Shown: one piece after another, positions 52,930 to 62,993 of the stretch
Layout: each line of letters opens with the position of its first letter
Position numbering within the stretch: the stretch's first letter is position 1
NCBI GenBank assembly: GCA_025356055.1
Contig: JANXUU010000145.1
Span: forward strand, 1 to 64,000
DNA length: 64,000 nt
From: Sphingomonas sp.
GTDB lineage: Bacteria > Pseudomonadota > Alphaproteobacteria > Sphingomonadales > Sphingomonadaceae
Direction of reading: 5' to 3'
The notes under the pieces: model-generated
The model's input: the letters and a program-made list of their open reading frames with translations, nothing else
Databases searched by the model: none
Told to the model about the DNA's origin: nothing
Made by a program: the position numbers and the translations under genes

Positions 52930-54033
52930 CTATAGCCCAAGACAGCGCGATGCAACGCGCCGGGCGAGCAATTCGGGTGGAAGGATGGCGGCAGCGAGGC
53001 CAGCCTCGGCGATCGCGCGCGGCATGCCCCAGACGGCGGAGCTGACCTCATCCTGAGCGAGGACCGATCCGCCGCACGCGACCAGCTTGGCGGCACCCTC
53101 CACCCCATCCCGGCCCATGCCGGTGAGGACAATGCCAAGCCCAGTGCGGCCCGCGACCGCGCCGACGGACGCCAGCATCGGATCGACGGACGGCAGGCAG
53201 CCACTCGTCACGGGAAAATGGACTAGGCGGATGATTCGCTCGCCAGCCTCTTCCGAGACCGTCAGATGAGCATCGCCGGGGGCGATAAACAGCGTATCGG
53301 GAACCAGTATCATGCCGTCCCCGGCGACGACCGCCGGGCGTTTCGCGACGACGCCGAGCTGGCGGGCGAAGACGCTCATAAAGGCGGACGGCAAGTGCTG
53401 GGTGACGAGAATCGGCACGCCGGTGACCGGTGGAAGCGCGGCGAGGAAGGTGCCGAGCGCATGGATGCCGCCGGTCGAGGCACCTAGCGCAAGAAGGGAG
53501 ATCGGATCAGCCGACATGCTGCGCAGGCTGTACTCGCTGGACGGTGCATTGAAGGGGCGCACTCTCCCGCCCATTTGAGGCTGCTCGGCATGTCCGAGCG
53601 CGCGTAGGCGCGCGATAAGGATTTCGGAAAATCGGCCATTGAAACGGCCTGTGCCCGGCTTGGGCAGCGTATCTGCCGCGCCCATCGCGAGCGCGGCAAC
53701 GGTTTCCTCAGCCCCTTCTTCCGCCGCTGACGAGACGATCATGATGCGCGCGCCGCGCGCTGCTTGGATGATCCGGGGGATCGATTTAAGGCCCCCGGCG
53801 CCGGGCATCTCGAGATCGAGGAGCACGATGTCGACCCCGACATGGCTCAAGGCGACAATGGCGTCCTCGGCGGTGCCAGCTACACCGACGATGTCGAAGT
53901 GCCCGTCGGATTCGATCATCCGTGACAGGACAGCGCGAGCGACCATCGAGTCATCGACAACCATCAACCGGATTGGACGCGACACGCGGGAGGTGCGATC
54001 TCCCGCGGGCGAAGAGGCCAGCGCCTGCTTCAC
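52930..54033 (-). CDS. cheB: Chemotaxis response regulator methylesterase CheB
   Basis: Receiver LMVVDDSMVARAVL..LLDLEMPGAGG plus methylesterase ALGASTGGIHAL..VTQHLPSAF. Confidence 0.95.
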   Translation of the reverse strand: MKQALASSPAGDRTSRVSRPIRLMVVDDSMVARAVLSRMIESDGHFDIVGVAGTAEDAIVALSHVGVDIVLLDLEMPGAGGLKSIPRIIQAARGARIMIVSSAAEEGAEETVAALAMGAADTLPKPGTGRFNGRFSEILIARLRALGHAEQPQMGGRVRPFNAPSSEYSLRSMSADPISLLALGASTGGIHALGTFLAALPPVTGVPILVTQHLPSAFMSVFARQLGVVAKRPAVVAGDGMILVPDTLFIAPGDAHLTVSEEAGERIIRLVHFPVTSGCLPSVDPMLASVGAVAGRTGLGIVLTGMGRDGVEGAAKLVACGGSVLAQDEVSSAVWGMPRAIAEAGLAAAILPPELLARRVASRCLGL

Positions 54034-54038
54034 CTAGC

Positions 54039-54404
54039 TTACGCGACGCCGACGAGCTGAAGTTTAATGTGGAGCGTCTCGCGATCAAACGGCTTCATGA
54101 CATATTCGTCGGCGCCGGCCTCAAGCGCGGCGCGAATGTGCGCCATGTCGTTTTCAGTAGTGCAGAAGACAACCTTGGGTTGGTCCTCATGTCCGCGCTG
54201 GCGAAGCAGTTTGAGGAATTCCATCCCGCTCATCACGGGCATATTCCAGTCGAGCAGGACGACATCGGGCATCGATTGCTCGCAGCTGGTCAGCGCTTCA
54301 CGGCCATCGCCGGCTTCCTCGACCTGAAACTCCAGGGTCTCGAGGATGTGGCGGGCAACCTTGCGGATCACCTTTGAGTCGTCGACGATCAAACAGGTCT
54401 TCAT
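54039..54404 (-). CDS. cheY: Chemotaxis response regulator CheY
   Basis: MKTCLIVDDSKVIRKVARHIL..VVLLDWNMPVMSGMEFL; single receiver. Confidence 0.92.
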   Translation of the reverse strand: MKTCLIVDDSKVIRKVARHILETLEFQVEEAGDGREALTSCEQSMPDVVLLDWNMPVMSGMEFLKLLRQRGHEDQPKVVFCTTENDMAHIRAALEAGADEYVMKPFDRETLHIKLQLVGVA

Positions 54405-54460
54405 GGAGTCTCTTTCCTGATCCAGTTTTAACGACATAGCCGGCAAGGGTAACGAAGTGC

Positions 54461-54910
54461 TTAAGCTGCAACGCTGAGCGGCTTTTGATCGGGACCGGCA
54501 ATGAGCGCGCCGATATCGACGAGCAACAGCGGGCCGACGGCGGTTTCAATCATACCGAGAGCGACGCGTTCCCAGCCCGGCGCCATCGCGGCACGCAGGG
54601 CGACCGGATCTCCGAGCGCGTCAACGACATCTTCCACTGTGTCTACCTCGAGCGCGTAATTGTGGCCATCGAAGTCGACGACTACGGCATCCTGAAGGTC
54701 AGCGGTGCGAAGCGTCTCGCCAAGGTCGAGCGAGCGGCGGCAGTCGATGACGGTGAGGACGCGACTACGAAGTGCCGACAGCCCTGCAATGTGCAGTGCG
54801 GCGCGAGGCACGGGGATGAGCGTGTCAAGTTCGACCACCGCTTCGACTTCGCTGGCGCGGAGCGCGATTCGGTTGCCGGCAATCGTAACGATTAGCAGCA
54901 GCTGGTTCAT
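54461..54910 (-). CDS. cheW: Chemotaxis coupling protein CheW
   Basis: IALRASEVEAVVELDTLIPVPRAALHIAGLSALRSRVLTVIDCRRSLDL. Confidence 0.9.
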   Translation of the reverse strand: MNQLLLIVTIAGNRIALRASEVEAVVELDTLIPVPRAALHIAGLSALRSRVLTVIDCRRSLDLGETLRTADLQDAVVVDFDGHNYALEVDTVEDVVDALGDPVALRAAMAPGWERVALGMIETAVGPLLLVDIGALIAGPDQKPLSVAA

Positions 54911-57237
54911 GCTTTTCCTCCGGCGGCCTGCTTGAGGGCGGCGAGGAGCCCGTCGCGATCGTAGCGGTAGATGGTGTTCGTTGGGCCGATCGAGTGGGGC
55001 TCGGCGCGCAGCCATATGGTCTGGCCTCTGTCGGAGATGCCGTGGCCGGCAAAGGCGATGGTGAGATCAACTTCGACGTCGGACGACTCGTCGACGACGC
55101 GGTAGCCGGCGGCCTCGACAATCGGCCTGAGCATGTTCTGGAGCCAGGGATCATCGGCTGCCAGACGGCACACAACCGATTTGCCTGGACGTACAGGAGT
55201 GGAGGCATGGCGGGCAAACAGCCAGTGGGCGTCGAGCAATTCGGCGGGTTCGCCGCCAATGAGCGCGACTCCGCTGACCGCGCCGCTAACCGCCGCGAGA
55301 ATGACGTCCTCGACGAGCCCTGTAAGGTCGATAACCTCGGCCACCGCATAGGCCAGCTCACTCACACCGTCGCTGAGGCGAAGAAGTTTCACCTTGCCTT
55401 CGAGCGCCGTGGGTTCGTCGATCCCGGCGACAGGAAGAATGGCGTCGCCGATCTGCACGCGAAGCTGGCCAGCGGCGAAGCGGATCGCGCGGGCGTCGAT
55501 TTCCTCGATGCGGTCGACCACGCCGAGGCGCAGCGCGCGGCGGTGTCCGTCGAGCGAGCGGAACAGAAGGACGGGCAGCTCCTTCGCGACCGGCGCGGGC
55601 TGAGCCTCGGCGAGGCGCGCGGCGCGCTCTTGCGTCTCGAGCCGGATTCCGCCCTGCTCGGCAAGTCCAGCAGGGTCGAAAAGCAGGATCGGGCTGCCGT
55701 CGTCCGCAAGGGTCGTCCCGGCGTAGAGCCCGGTGGCCATGACTGCGGGAGCCGCGGGTTTGACCACGAGCTCTTCGTGGTCATGAATACGGTCGACGGC
55801 GAGCGCGTAGACGTCTCCGCCGGCGGGACGCATCACCACGAGGGTGCGCTCGTGATCGGGCACGTCACTCGGCAGGTGAAGCACGTCGGCGAGCGCTACT
55901 TCGGGGACGCGGCGACCCCGGATGGTGGCGACCCCCGCCCCGCCGATGCGGTCGAGCGTGACCGAGCTCCCGTTGGCGCGAACAATTTCCTCGATCGCAC
56001 TGCGCGGAATGGCGAAATGCTGGGTGCCAATCGAAACGGTTAGCGCCGGGATAATCGTCAGGGTAAGCGGGACACGCAGCGTCATGCGCGTTCCGCAGCC
56101 AGATTTGCTGTCAATCTCGACCGTTCCACCGATCCGCTCAATGTTCGACCGGACAACGTCCATCCCGACGCCGCGGCCTGAAATGGCAGTAACTTCTGGA
56201 GCGGTCGAGAGGCCAGCTTCGAAGATGAGTTCGAATCGTTCGCGCGGCGTCATGGCAGCGGCTTCGGCCTTGCCGAGTGTGCCGTTGGCGACTGCCTTCT
56301 CGACCAAGCGGGCTCCGTCGATGCCGCGGCCGTCGTCAACGATGTCAATGAGGATCTGGTTGCCCGACTGGCGCGCCGAGACTGACAGCAGACCGATCTC
56401 GCGCTTGCCTGCGCGGCGACGGTCCGTGGGAAGTTCGATGCCATGGTCGACCGCGTTGCGGATGATATGGGTGAGCGGATCGCGGATCATCTCGATCATT
56501 TCGCGATCGAGTTCGACGTCGCCGCCATCGATATCGACCAGCACCTGCTTGCCAAGCTCTGCGGAAAGGTCGCGGACCACGCGGGGCAGAGCCACGAACA
56601 AATTCTCGACGCGCTGCATCCGCGTCCGTGTGATCGCGTCGCGCATGTCGGCGATGATCCCGGACAAGCGCTCGAAGGCGCCATCTACTACGACGTCGCC
56701 GGTCGATTCGCGTAAGCGGCGAGCGAGTCCGTTACGCGCAAGCACCATGTCCGAAACGCCGCTCATTACGCGGTCGAGCAATTCTACCGATAAGCGGATG
56801 GTGCGCGGAGCGGCCATGACCTTGCCGTCCACCATGGCGGCAGCGACGGGCGAAGCGCTTTCGGCGCCGGGTTTCAGTGCATCGATCAGATCACTGTCAT
56901 CACCCACCAGAATTGGCTCGCCAGCCTCGATTGTGGCGATCATCTCGCCAATGCGATCGATGATGCCAAGGACCGCCGTGACCAGCGGCGCATCGGGCTG
57001 GCGATGGCTGGCCCGAACGTCGGCGAGTGCGTCCTCGGCGGCGTGGCTGAGCGCTTCTAGGCGCGGGAAATCGAAGAAGCCGCAGTTGCCCTTAACCGTG
57101 TGGACAAAGCGAAAGATCGAATCGAGACGGGCGCGGTCATCCGGCTGGGCTTCCCACGCGACGATCTCACCGCCGAGCGCCTCGAGCATCTCGCGGCACT
57201 CGGCCGTGAAGTCGGCAATCAGATCGTCCATCGTCAC
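54907..57237 (-). CDS. cheA: Chemotaxis histidine kinase CheA with extra CheW-like and receiver-like C-terminal regions
   Basis: HPt FRFVHTVKGNCGFFDF, HATPase IIRNAVDHGIELPTDRR / GRGVGMDVVRSNIE, CheW domain, then further C-terminal domains. Confidence 0.95.
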   Translation of the reverse strand: MTMDDLIADFTAECREMLEALGGEIVAWEAQPDDRARLDSIFRFVHTVKGNCGFFDFPRLEALSHAAEDALADVRASHRQPDAPLVTAVLGIIDRIGEMIATIEAGEPILVGDDSDLIDALKPGAESASPVAAAMVDGKVMAAPRTIRLSVELLDRVMSGVSDMVLARNGLARRLRESTGDVVVDGAFERLSGIIADMRDAITRTRMQRVENLFVALPRVVRDLSAELGKQVLVDIDGGDVELDREMIEMIRDPLTHIIRNAVDHGIELPTDRRRAGKREIGLLSVSARQSGNQILIDIVDDGRGIDGARLVEKAVANGTLGKAEAAAMTPRERFELIFEAGLSTAPEVTAISGRGVGMDVVRSNIERIGGTVEIDSKSGCGTRMTLRVPLTLTIIPALTVSIGTQHFAIPRSAIEEIVRANGSSVTLDRIGGAGVATIRGRRVPEVALADVLHLPSDVPDHERTLVVMRPAGGDVYALAVDRIHDHEELVVKPAAPAVMATGLYAGTTLADDGSPILLFDPAGLAEQGGIRLETQERAARLAEAQPAPVAKELPVLLFRSLDGHRRALRLGVVDRIEEIDARAIRFAAGQLRVQIGDAILPVAGIDEPTALEGKVKLLRLSDGVSELAYAVAEVIDLTGLVEDVILAAVSGAVSGVALIGGEPAELLDAHWLFARHASTPVRPGKSVVCRLAADDPWLQNMLRPIVEAAGYRVVDESSDVEVDLTIAFAGHGISDRGQTIWLRAEPHSIGPTNTIYRYDRDGLLAALKQAAGGKA

Positions 57238-57285
57238 CTACCTCTTGTCAGAGGCGCTTATGGACGATCAGGAGTTAATGCGCCG

Positions 57286-57969
57286 TTAGCCTTGGCCCGG
57301 GAGTGTCGCGCCAATCAACAGCATTGGCTCGGAAGCATCACTGAGCCGGATCGATCCACCGGCGTCGGCAGCAAGACGATGGGCGAGCCAGGCGCCGGCG
57401 GCTCGCGCCTCGACGGGTCCTGAGGTGGTGCCGGTCAGCGCGGCGCGAAGCGAAGGGTCGAGCATGATGCGCGGCCCCTCGGCCCGGATGACAACCTCAA
57501 CTTCGCCATCGTGCTGCTCCGCGCCGATGTCGAGCGAACCCCCACGGACAAGCGCGTCACCGGCGAGCATGGCAAGGTTGAGGAGCAATTTGACAGCGAC
57601 CTTGGGGAGGCGGTCATCGCCGACCATCCAGCCGAGGTCGATACGCTTCTCGGCGCCGTAGAGACCTTCGATTGCCGACTTGGCTTCACGCGAGTCGATT
57701 GCCTCGCCAAAGCCGCCCGCCGCGCCAAATGCCAAGCGAAAGAATTTAAGCTTGTTGGCGCTCGCCCGGGCGCTGTCGGCGAGCAGCTCCATGCACCGCT
57801 CGCGCATCTCGGGATCGGTTTCGTCGGCGAGCAGTTCGACGCCGTTGTTAAGCGCGCCGACCGGCGACAACAGGTCGTGGCACAGGCGGGAGCAAAGCAG
57901 GCTGGCAAGTTCGACGGCGTCCATCGGCGCTGCAATGGGGCAGTGAGCGGGACGGTGCAAGCGTGCCAT
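57286..57969 (-). CDS. chpT: Histidine phosphotransferase ChpT-like
   Basis: MDAVELASLLCSRLCHDLLSPVGALNNGVELLADE; degenerate HATPase-like C-term. Confidence 0.9.
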   Translation of the reverse strand: MARLHRPAHCPIAAPMDAVELASLLCSRLCHDLLSPVGALNNGVELLADETDPEMRERCMELLADSARASANKLKFFRLAFGAAGGFGEAIDSREAKSAIEGLYGAEKRIDLGWMVGDDRLPKVAVKLLLNLAMLAGDALVRGGSLDIGAEQHDGEVEVVIRAEGPRIMLDPSLRAALTGTTSGPVEARAAGAWLAHRLAADAGGSIRLSDASEPMLLIGATLPGQG

Positions 57970-58005
57970 TGAAACAGCGCCACCCTCTCCCCAAGTCAGG
58001 AGTCC

Positions 58006-58959
58006 ATGGGCGCGGGGGCAAATATCCATCCGATTATGCTGGACGCTGCCCATGCCGGGTGGCGGCTCGACCGCGCGCTTGCTTCGGTGCTGCCGACGCT
58101 ATCTCGCGAGCGGCTTAAGGCGCTGGTCAGCTCGGGTGCGCTTGAGAGCCTGGCCGGACCGGTGCGCGATCCGGCCACCAAGGTCCGCGGAGACGAGCGT
58201 TTCACGCTGACCGTCCCAAAGCCCGCCCTGCCCCATAACGAGCCACAGGACATCCCCCTGCGGATCGCGTTCGAGGACGAGCATCTGCTTGTCGTCGACA
58301 AGCCTGCGGGGCTGGTGGTCCACCCGGCGGCGGGAAATCTCGACGGGACGATGGTCAATGCGCTGCTCCATCATTGCGGCGGCAGCCTGTCGGGGATCGG
58401 CGGGGTCGCTCGCCCGGGGATCGTCCACCGCATCGACAAGGACACGTCGGGGCTGATCGTGGTCGCCAAAACCGACGTTGCGCACGAAGGGCTTGCGCGC
58501 CAGTTCGCCGACCATTCGATCGAGCGCCGCTATCTGGCGATCGTCAACGGCGTTCCCAGAATCACCAAGGGCATCGTCGACGCCCCGCTCGCGCGCTCCT
58601 CGACCAACCGCAAGAAAATCGCGATCGTTTCAGCGGGGCGGGGCAAGCGCGCCGTCACCCATTGGCAGCGGCTCACCCCGCTGCGCGACGCGGCGCTGGT
58701 TGAATGCCGCCTCGAGACGGGACGCACTCATCAAGTGCGGGTGCACATGGCGTCAATTTCGCATCCCTTGCTCGGCGACCCTGTTTATGGCGGCACCGCA
58801 CGCGTCCATCGTGCGTTGTTGGACGAATTGGGTTTTGCGCGCCAAGCGCTTCACGCCGCTCGGCTGGGGTTTGTTCATCCCGTAGGCAAAGGTCGTCTGT
58901 CGTTCGACAGTCCCATTCCGTCGGACATGCAGCAACTATTCAGTCGGCTCGTCGTATAG
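58006..58959 (+). CDS. rluD: RluA/RluD-family pseudouridine synthase
   Basis: VHRIDKDTSGLIVVAKTD, GRTHQVRVHMASISHPLLGDPVYGG. Confidence 0.92.
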   Translation: MGAGANIHPIMLDAAHAGWRLDRALASVLPTLSRERLKALVSSGALESLAGPVRDPATKVRGDERFTLTVPKPALPHNEPQDIPLRIAFEDEHLLVVDKPAGLVVHPAAGNLDGTMVNALLHHCGGSLSGIGGVARPGIVHRIDKDTSGLIVVAKTDVAHEGLARQFADHSIERRYLAIVNGVPRITKGIVDAPLARSSTNRKKIAIVSAGRGKRAVTHWQRLTPLRDAALVECRLETGRTHQVRVHMASISHPLLGDPVYGGTARVHRALLDELGFARQALHAARLGFVHPVGKGRLSFDSPIPSDMQQLFSRLVV

Positions 58960-59007
58960 GATAACATAGCCGGTGCGGACGCGATCGCATTGGCCAGGGA
59001 GTTTTGA

Positions 59008-59919
59008 ATGGCGCAGTCCAAGAGCGTGATGTCTATCCCCGCATCGGGGGGAGAGGCCGGACTCAACCGTTACCTGAGCGAAATCAAGAAGTTTCCGATC
59101 CTCGCGCCCGAGGAAGAGTTCATGCTCGCCAAACGCTGGAGCGAGCATGGTGACACCGATGCGGCGGCCAAGCTGGTCAATTCGCACCTGCGACTCGTGG
59201 CCAAGATTGCGATGGGCTACCGCGGCTATGGCCTGCCCGTTTCCGAGCTGATATCCGAAGGCAATATCGGCCTGATGCAGGGCGTGAAGAAGTTCGAACC
59301 CGACCGCGGCTTCCGCGTCGCGACCTATGCGATGTGGTGGATCCGTGCCTCGATCCAGGAATTCATCCTGCGCACGTGGAGCTTGGTCAAGATCGGCACG
59401 ACCGCCAATCAGAAGAAGCTGTTCTTCAACCTGCGCCGGATGAAGAACCAAATCAGTGCGTTTGACGAGGGCGACCTCAAACCCGCCGACGTCACCAAGA
59501 TCGCCACGGATCTTGGCGTGAACGAGGACGAGGTCATTTCGATGAACCGTCGCATGGGAATGGGCGGGGATACGTCCCTCAACGCCCCGTTGCGGGGGGA
59601 CGAGGGCGGTGAAAGCCAGTGGCAGGACTTCCTCGTAAGCGCGGATCCCTTGCAGGACGAAATTCTCGCCGACAGCGAGGAGAGGCAACTTCGTCACGAC
59701 CTCCTGGTACAGGCAATGGGTGGGCTTAACGATCGCGAAAAGACAATCCTTACCGAACGGCGGCTTGTCGATGAGCCCAAGACGCTGGAGGATTTGAGCC
59801 AAGTGTTTGGTGTCAGCCGCGAACGTATCCGGCAAATTGAGGTTCGCGCGTTTGAGAAGCTTCAAGCCGGGCTGATCCGCCTCGCCACCGACCAGCGGCT
59901 GCTTCCGGTCGCCGCGTAG
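59008..59919 (+). CDS. rpoH: RNA polymerase heat-shock sigma factor RpoH
   Basis: NLMQ-type region 2 (SEGNIGLMQGVKKFEPDRGFRVATYAMWWIRASIQEFILRTWSLVKIGTT). Confidence 0.95.
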   Translation: MAQSKSVMSIPASGGEAGLNRYLSEIKKFPILAPEEEFMLAKRWSEHGDTDAAAKLVNSHLRLVAKIAMGYRGYGLPVSELISEGNIGLMQGVKKFEPDRGFRVATYAMWWIRASIQEFILRTWSLVKIGTTANQKKLFFNLRRMKNQISAFDEGDLKPADVTKIATDLGVNEDEVISMNRRMGMGGDTSLNAPLRGDEGGESQWQDFLVSADPLQDEILADSEERQLRHDLLVQAMGGLNDREKTILTERRLVDEPKTLEDLSQVFGVSRERIRQIEVRAFEKLQAGLIRLATDQRLLPVAA

Positions 59920-60078
59920 CGTTTGGCGAGCCTGCTCATCTGACGCCTGACAGCGCTGACCGTACGCCACTCCGTTGGCCCTTGCCAAGCGCGGGAAAGC
60001 AGCCGACGCCTGATCGATCGAAGCGAGCCTTTGCCGCTTTCGCGACTCGGTGCCCGCTCCTCGACGAAGGAGGGTCGC

Positions 60079-62106
60079 ATGTCTAATGAAGCGAACGGAG
60101 ATTCCATCGGTACTCGAGTGATCGTCCTGGTCGGTCCGGCCGGGGCGGGTAAGACCAGTCTCGCCGAAGCCTTGCTTTTCGCGGCGGGAACGATTGATCG
60201 GCAGGGCCTTTCCGGAGGGACTGTGGGTGACGCCAGTCCCGAAGCACGCGCGCGCGGCGGATCAACCGAGCTCAACCTGATGCACTTCGATTATCTCGGC
60301 CAGTCGTTCGGCATTGTCGATGCGCCGGGATCGGTCGGGTTCGCCTCGGATGGCGCGCGGGCGGTGGCGGTGGCGGACCTCGCGATCGTCGTGGTCGACC
60401 CGGACCCGGCGCGTGCCCCGCTTGCCGCCTCGGCGCTACGGATGCTCGACGAACTGGGCATCCCGCACCTGTTGTTCGTCAACCGCATCGATCAGGCGCG
60501 CGGGCGCATCCGCGACCTGCTCTCTGCGCTGCAGTCGATGAGCGTGTCGCCGCTTATTGCGCGGCAGATCCCCATTCGGGAAGGCGAGAAAGTCACGGGA
60601 TTTGTCGATCTCGTACTCGAGCGCGCCTATCATTACGAGCCGGGGATGCCTTCACAACGGATCGAAATTCCGCCTGAGGTGGCCGACCGGGAGTCGGAAG
60701 CGCGCGGGCACATGCTCGAACAACTCGCCGACCATGATGACGCTCTGCTCGAACAATTGCTGATGGACGAGACACCCGATGCAGCGACGATCTTCGCCGA
60801 CTTGGCGCGCGAAACCGGGGACAATCTCGGTGTCGCGCTGTTGTTCGGATCGGCCACAAGCGGTTGGGGAGTTCGGCGGTTGCTCAAGGCGCTTCGCCAC
60901 GAGGCCCCTGCCCCGGCCCGCACGGCACAGCGGCTGAGCGTCGAGGCGCCATCCCTGTTTGCGTTCAAGATTAGCCATGGCGGCGCGGTCGGTCGGCTTG
61001 CGCTGGCTCGCGCGCTGGGTGGCGACATCGCCGAGGGAGCCGAAATGAGCACAGAAAGCGGGTCGACAACGCGGCTCGGCGCGCTGTTTACGGTGCAGGG
61101 TGAGAAGACCGCCAAGACGACGCGCGCGCGGTGCGGCGATCTCGTTGCGCTGGCCAAGGTAGATAGTCTCGATGCGGGGCAGTGGCTCGGCGCAGGGACA
61201 ATCCCACCGCCGATCGAGGTCGATCTGTCGGCCCGCAACTGCGCGCTCGCGATCGAGCCCGCCGACCGCAAGGACGATGTCCGCCTGTCGACCGCGCTGG
61301 CGCGGCTGATCGAGGAAGATGCGAGCCTGAGTCTCGAGCAGGACGGGCACGAATTGCGCCTACGCGGGATCAACGACGAGCATTTAAAGGTTGTGCTCGC
61401 ACGGCTCGAGCGGCGCTATGGCCTCAAGGTTACAGCCCGCTCGCCCGCGATTGGCTATCGCGAGACGATCCGCCGCCAGGCAACGGTGCGCGGGCGTCAC
61501 AAGAAGCAGTCGGGCGGGCATGGCCAGTTCGGCGATGTCGTCATCGAGGTTGCGCCACTGGCCCGCGGCAAGGGTTTTCGCTTTGGCGAGCGGATCAGCG
61601 GCGGCGCGGTTCCCAAGCAATGGATCCCCGCGGTCGAGCAGGGCGTGCGCGAGGCTTTGGTGCGGGGGCCGCTCGGTTTCCCGGTGGTCGATGTCGCAGT
61701 GGCGCTGACCGACGGCAGTTATCACAGCGTCGATTCGAGCGAGCTGGCATTCCGCACGGCGGGGCGGATCGCGATGAGCGACGCGCTCGGCCAGGCCGCA
61801 GCGCACTTGCTCGAGCCGATCCATCGGCTGACGATCGTTACCCCGGCGTCGGCCGCGAGCCGCGCGAGTTCGGCGGTGGCGAGCCGACGCGGGCGGATGG
61901 TCGGACTCGCGCCGCGTGACGGATGGGACGGGTGGGACCGGATCGAGGCGATGATCCCCGAAAGCGAGCTCGGCGGGCTCGAGGCCGAGCTGCGCTCGCT
62001 GAGCCAGGGGTTGGCTACTTATGAGGCTGAGTTCGACCATCTCGCCGAGCTGAACGGACCGCTGGCGGATAAGGTTGTGAAGGGACGGGTCGGCGAGCCT
62101 GCCTAG
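60079..62106 (+). CDS. Elongation factor G-like GTPase (EF-G paralogue)
   Basis: P-loop GPAGAGKTS, G3 DAPGSVGF, G4 NRID, EF-G domains III-V (GHGQFGDVVIEV). Confidence 0.9.
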   Translation: MSNEANGDSIGTRVIVLVGPAGAGKTSLAEALLFAAGTIDRQGLSGGTVGDASPEARARGGSTELNLMHFDYLGQSFGIVDAPGSVGFASDGARAVAVADLAIVVVDPDPARAPLAASALRMLDELGIPHLLFVNRIDQARGRIRDLLSALQSMSVSPLIARQIPIREGEKVTGFVDLVLERAYHYEPGMPSQRIEIPPEVADRESEARGHMLEQLADHDDALLEQLLMDETPDAATIFADLARETGDNLGVALLFGSATSGWGVRRLLKALRHEAPAPARTAQRLSVEAPSLFAFKISHGGAVGRLALARALGGDIAEGAEMSTESGSTTRLGALFTVQGEKTAKTTRARCGDLVALAKVDSLDAGQWLGAGTIPPPIEVDLSARNCALAIEPADRKDDVRLSTALARLIEEDASLSLEQDGHELRLRGINDEHLKVVLARLERRYGLKVTARSPAIGYRETIRRQATVRGRHKKQSGGHGQFGDVVIEVAPLARGKGFRFGERISGGAVPKQWIPAVEQGVREALVRGPLGFPVVDVAVALTDGSYHSVDSSELAFRTAGRIAMSDALGQAAAHLLEPIHRLTIVTPASAASRASSAVASRRGRMVGLAPRDGWDGWDRIEAMIPESELGGLEAELRSLSQGLATYEAEFDHLAELNGPLADKVVKGRVGEPA

Positions 62107-62906
62107 CCGATCGTCGCGACGGTACCAATCGGACTCCAGTCTCCGAGGTCATAGCTGGCGGCGAAGCTTGGCGGGATCCCCTTTCCACGCGAAATGCCGC
62201 CGGTGACATAAAGACAGTCGAGGCCATTACGGGCGGCCCCAAGTACGTCAGTAACAAGACCATCGCCGATCGCAAGGACGGTTTCGCGCGGCGGGTCGCC
62301 GGCGAGGCACAGCGCGTGGTGGTAGATGGCGGGGTGCGGCTTTCCGTACCAGACGACGCGGCCGCCGATCGCCTCAAAGGCATCGGCCAAGGCACCGGCG
62401 CAGAGTTCGGCGTTGGCGCCGACCATGACAACACGGTCGGGATTGAGGCAGTGGAGCATCACGTCGCGGGCGGCGAGTGCGTCCAGCTGTTCGCGATAGT
62501 CACCAACCAATTCGCGCTGATCGTCGAGGCCGGTACAGGCGAGATCGGCGAAGCCGTCGGCGACGATCGTCAGGCCAGCCTGTTCAAGGTCGCGCCGATC
62601 GTCTCGAGTGCCGATCAGCCCAACAGATCGACCAAGGTTTAGCAAGGCGGCAATACCCGCATCACCGCCTGTCGTGATACCGTGATAGGCGGCTCGCGGC
62701 AGGCCGAGCGCGTCGAGCTGGCCCTCCACAGTCGAAGCGGCGCGCGGGGCGTTGGTGATGAGAATGGTCGTGCGGCCCTCACCCGCCCAGCGCAGCAGTC
62801 GTTCGGTCACTCCCGGGTTGAGGCGGAGCCCGTTGTGAACGACGCCCCAGATGTCGCACAATATGGTCGAATAACGCGGGTCGAGCACGGCGAGGTCAAA
62901 GGTCAT
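62103..62906 (-). CDS. TIGR01459-type HAD-superfamily hydrolase
   Basis: STILCDIWGVVHNGLRLNPGV, TILITNAPR, IGDGLVTDVLGAARNGLDCLYVTGGI. Confidence 0.88.
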   Translation of the reverse strand: MTFDLAVLDPRYSTILCDIWGVVHNGLRLNPGVTERLLRWAGEGRTTILITNAPRAASTVEGQLDALGLPRAAYHGITTGGDAGIAALLNLGRSVGLIGTRDDRRDLEQAGLTIVADGFADLACTGLDDQRELVGDYREQLDALAARDVMLHCLNPDRVVMVGANAELCAGALADAFEAIGGRVVWYGKPHPAIYHHALCLAGDPPRETVLAIGDGLVTDVLGAARNGLDCLYVTGGISRGKGIPPSFAASYDLGDWSPIGTVATIG

Positions 62907-62993
62907 GGCGGGGCGGGTAGCGGGTCGGGCGCGTGGCGGCAAAGCTTGACGCGCGAAGTCGCAGCGGCTTCCCTTGCGCGGATCTCCAGTGAG

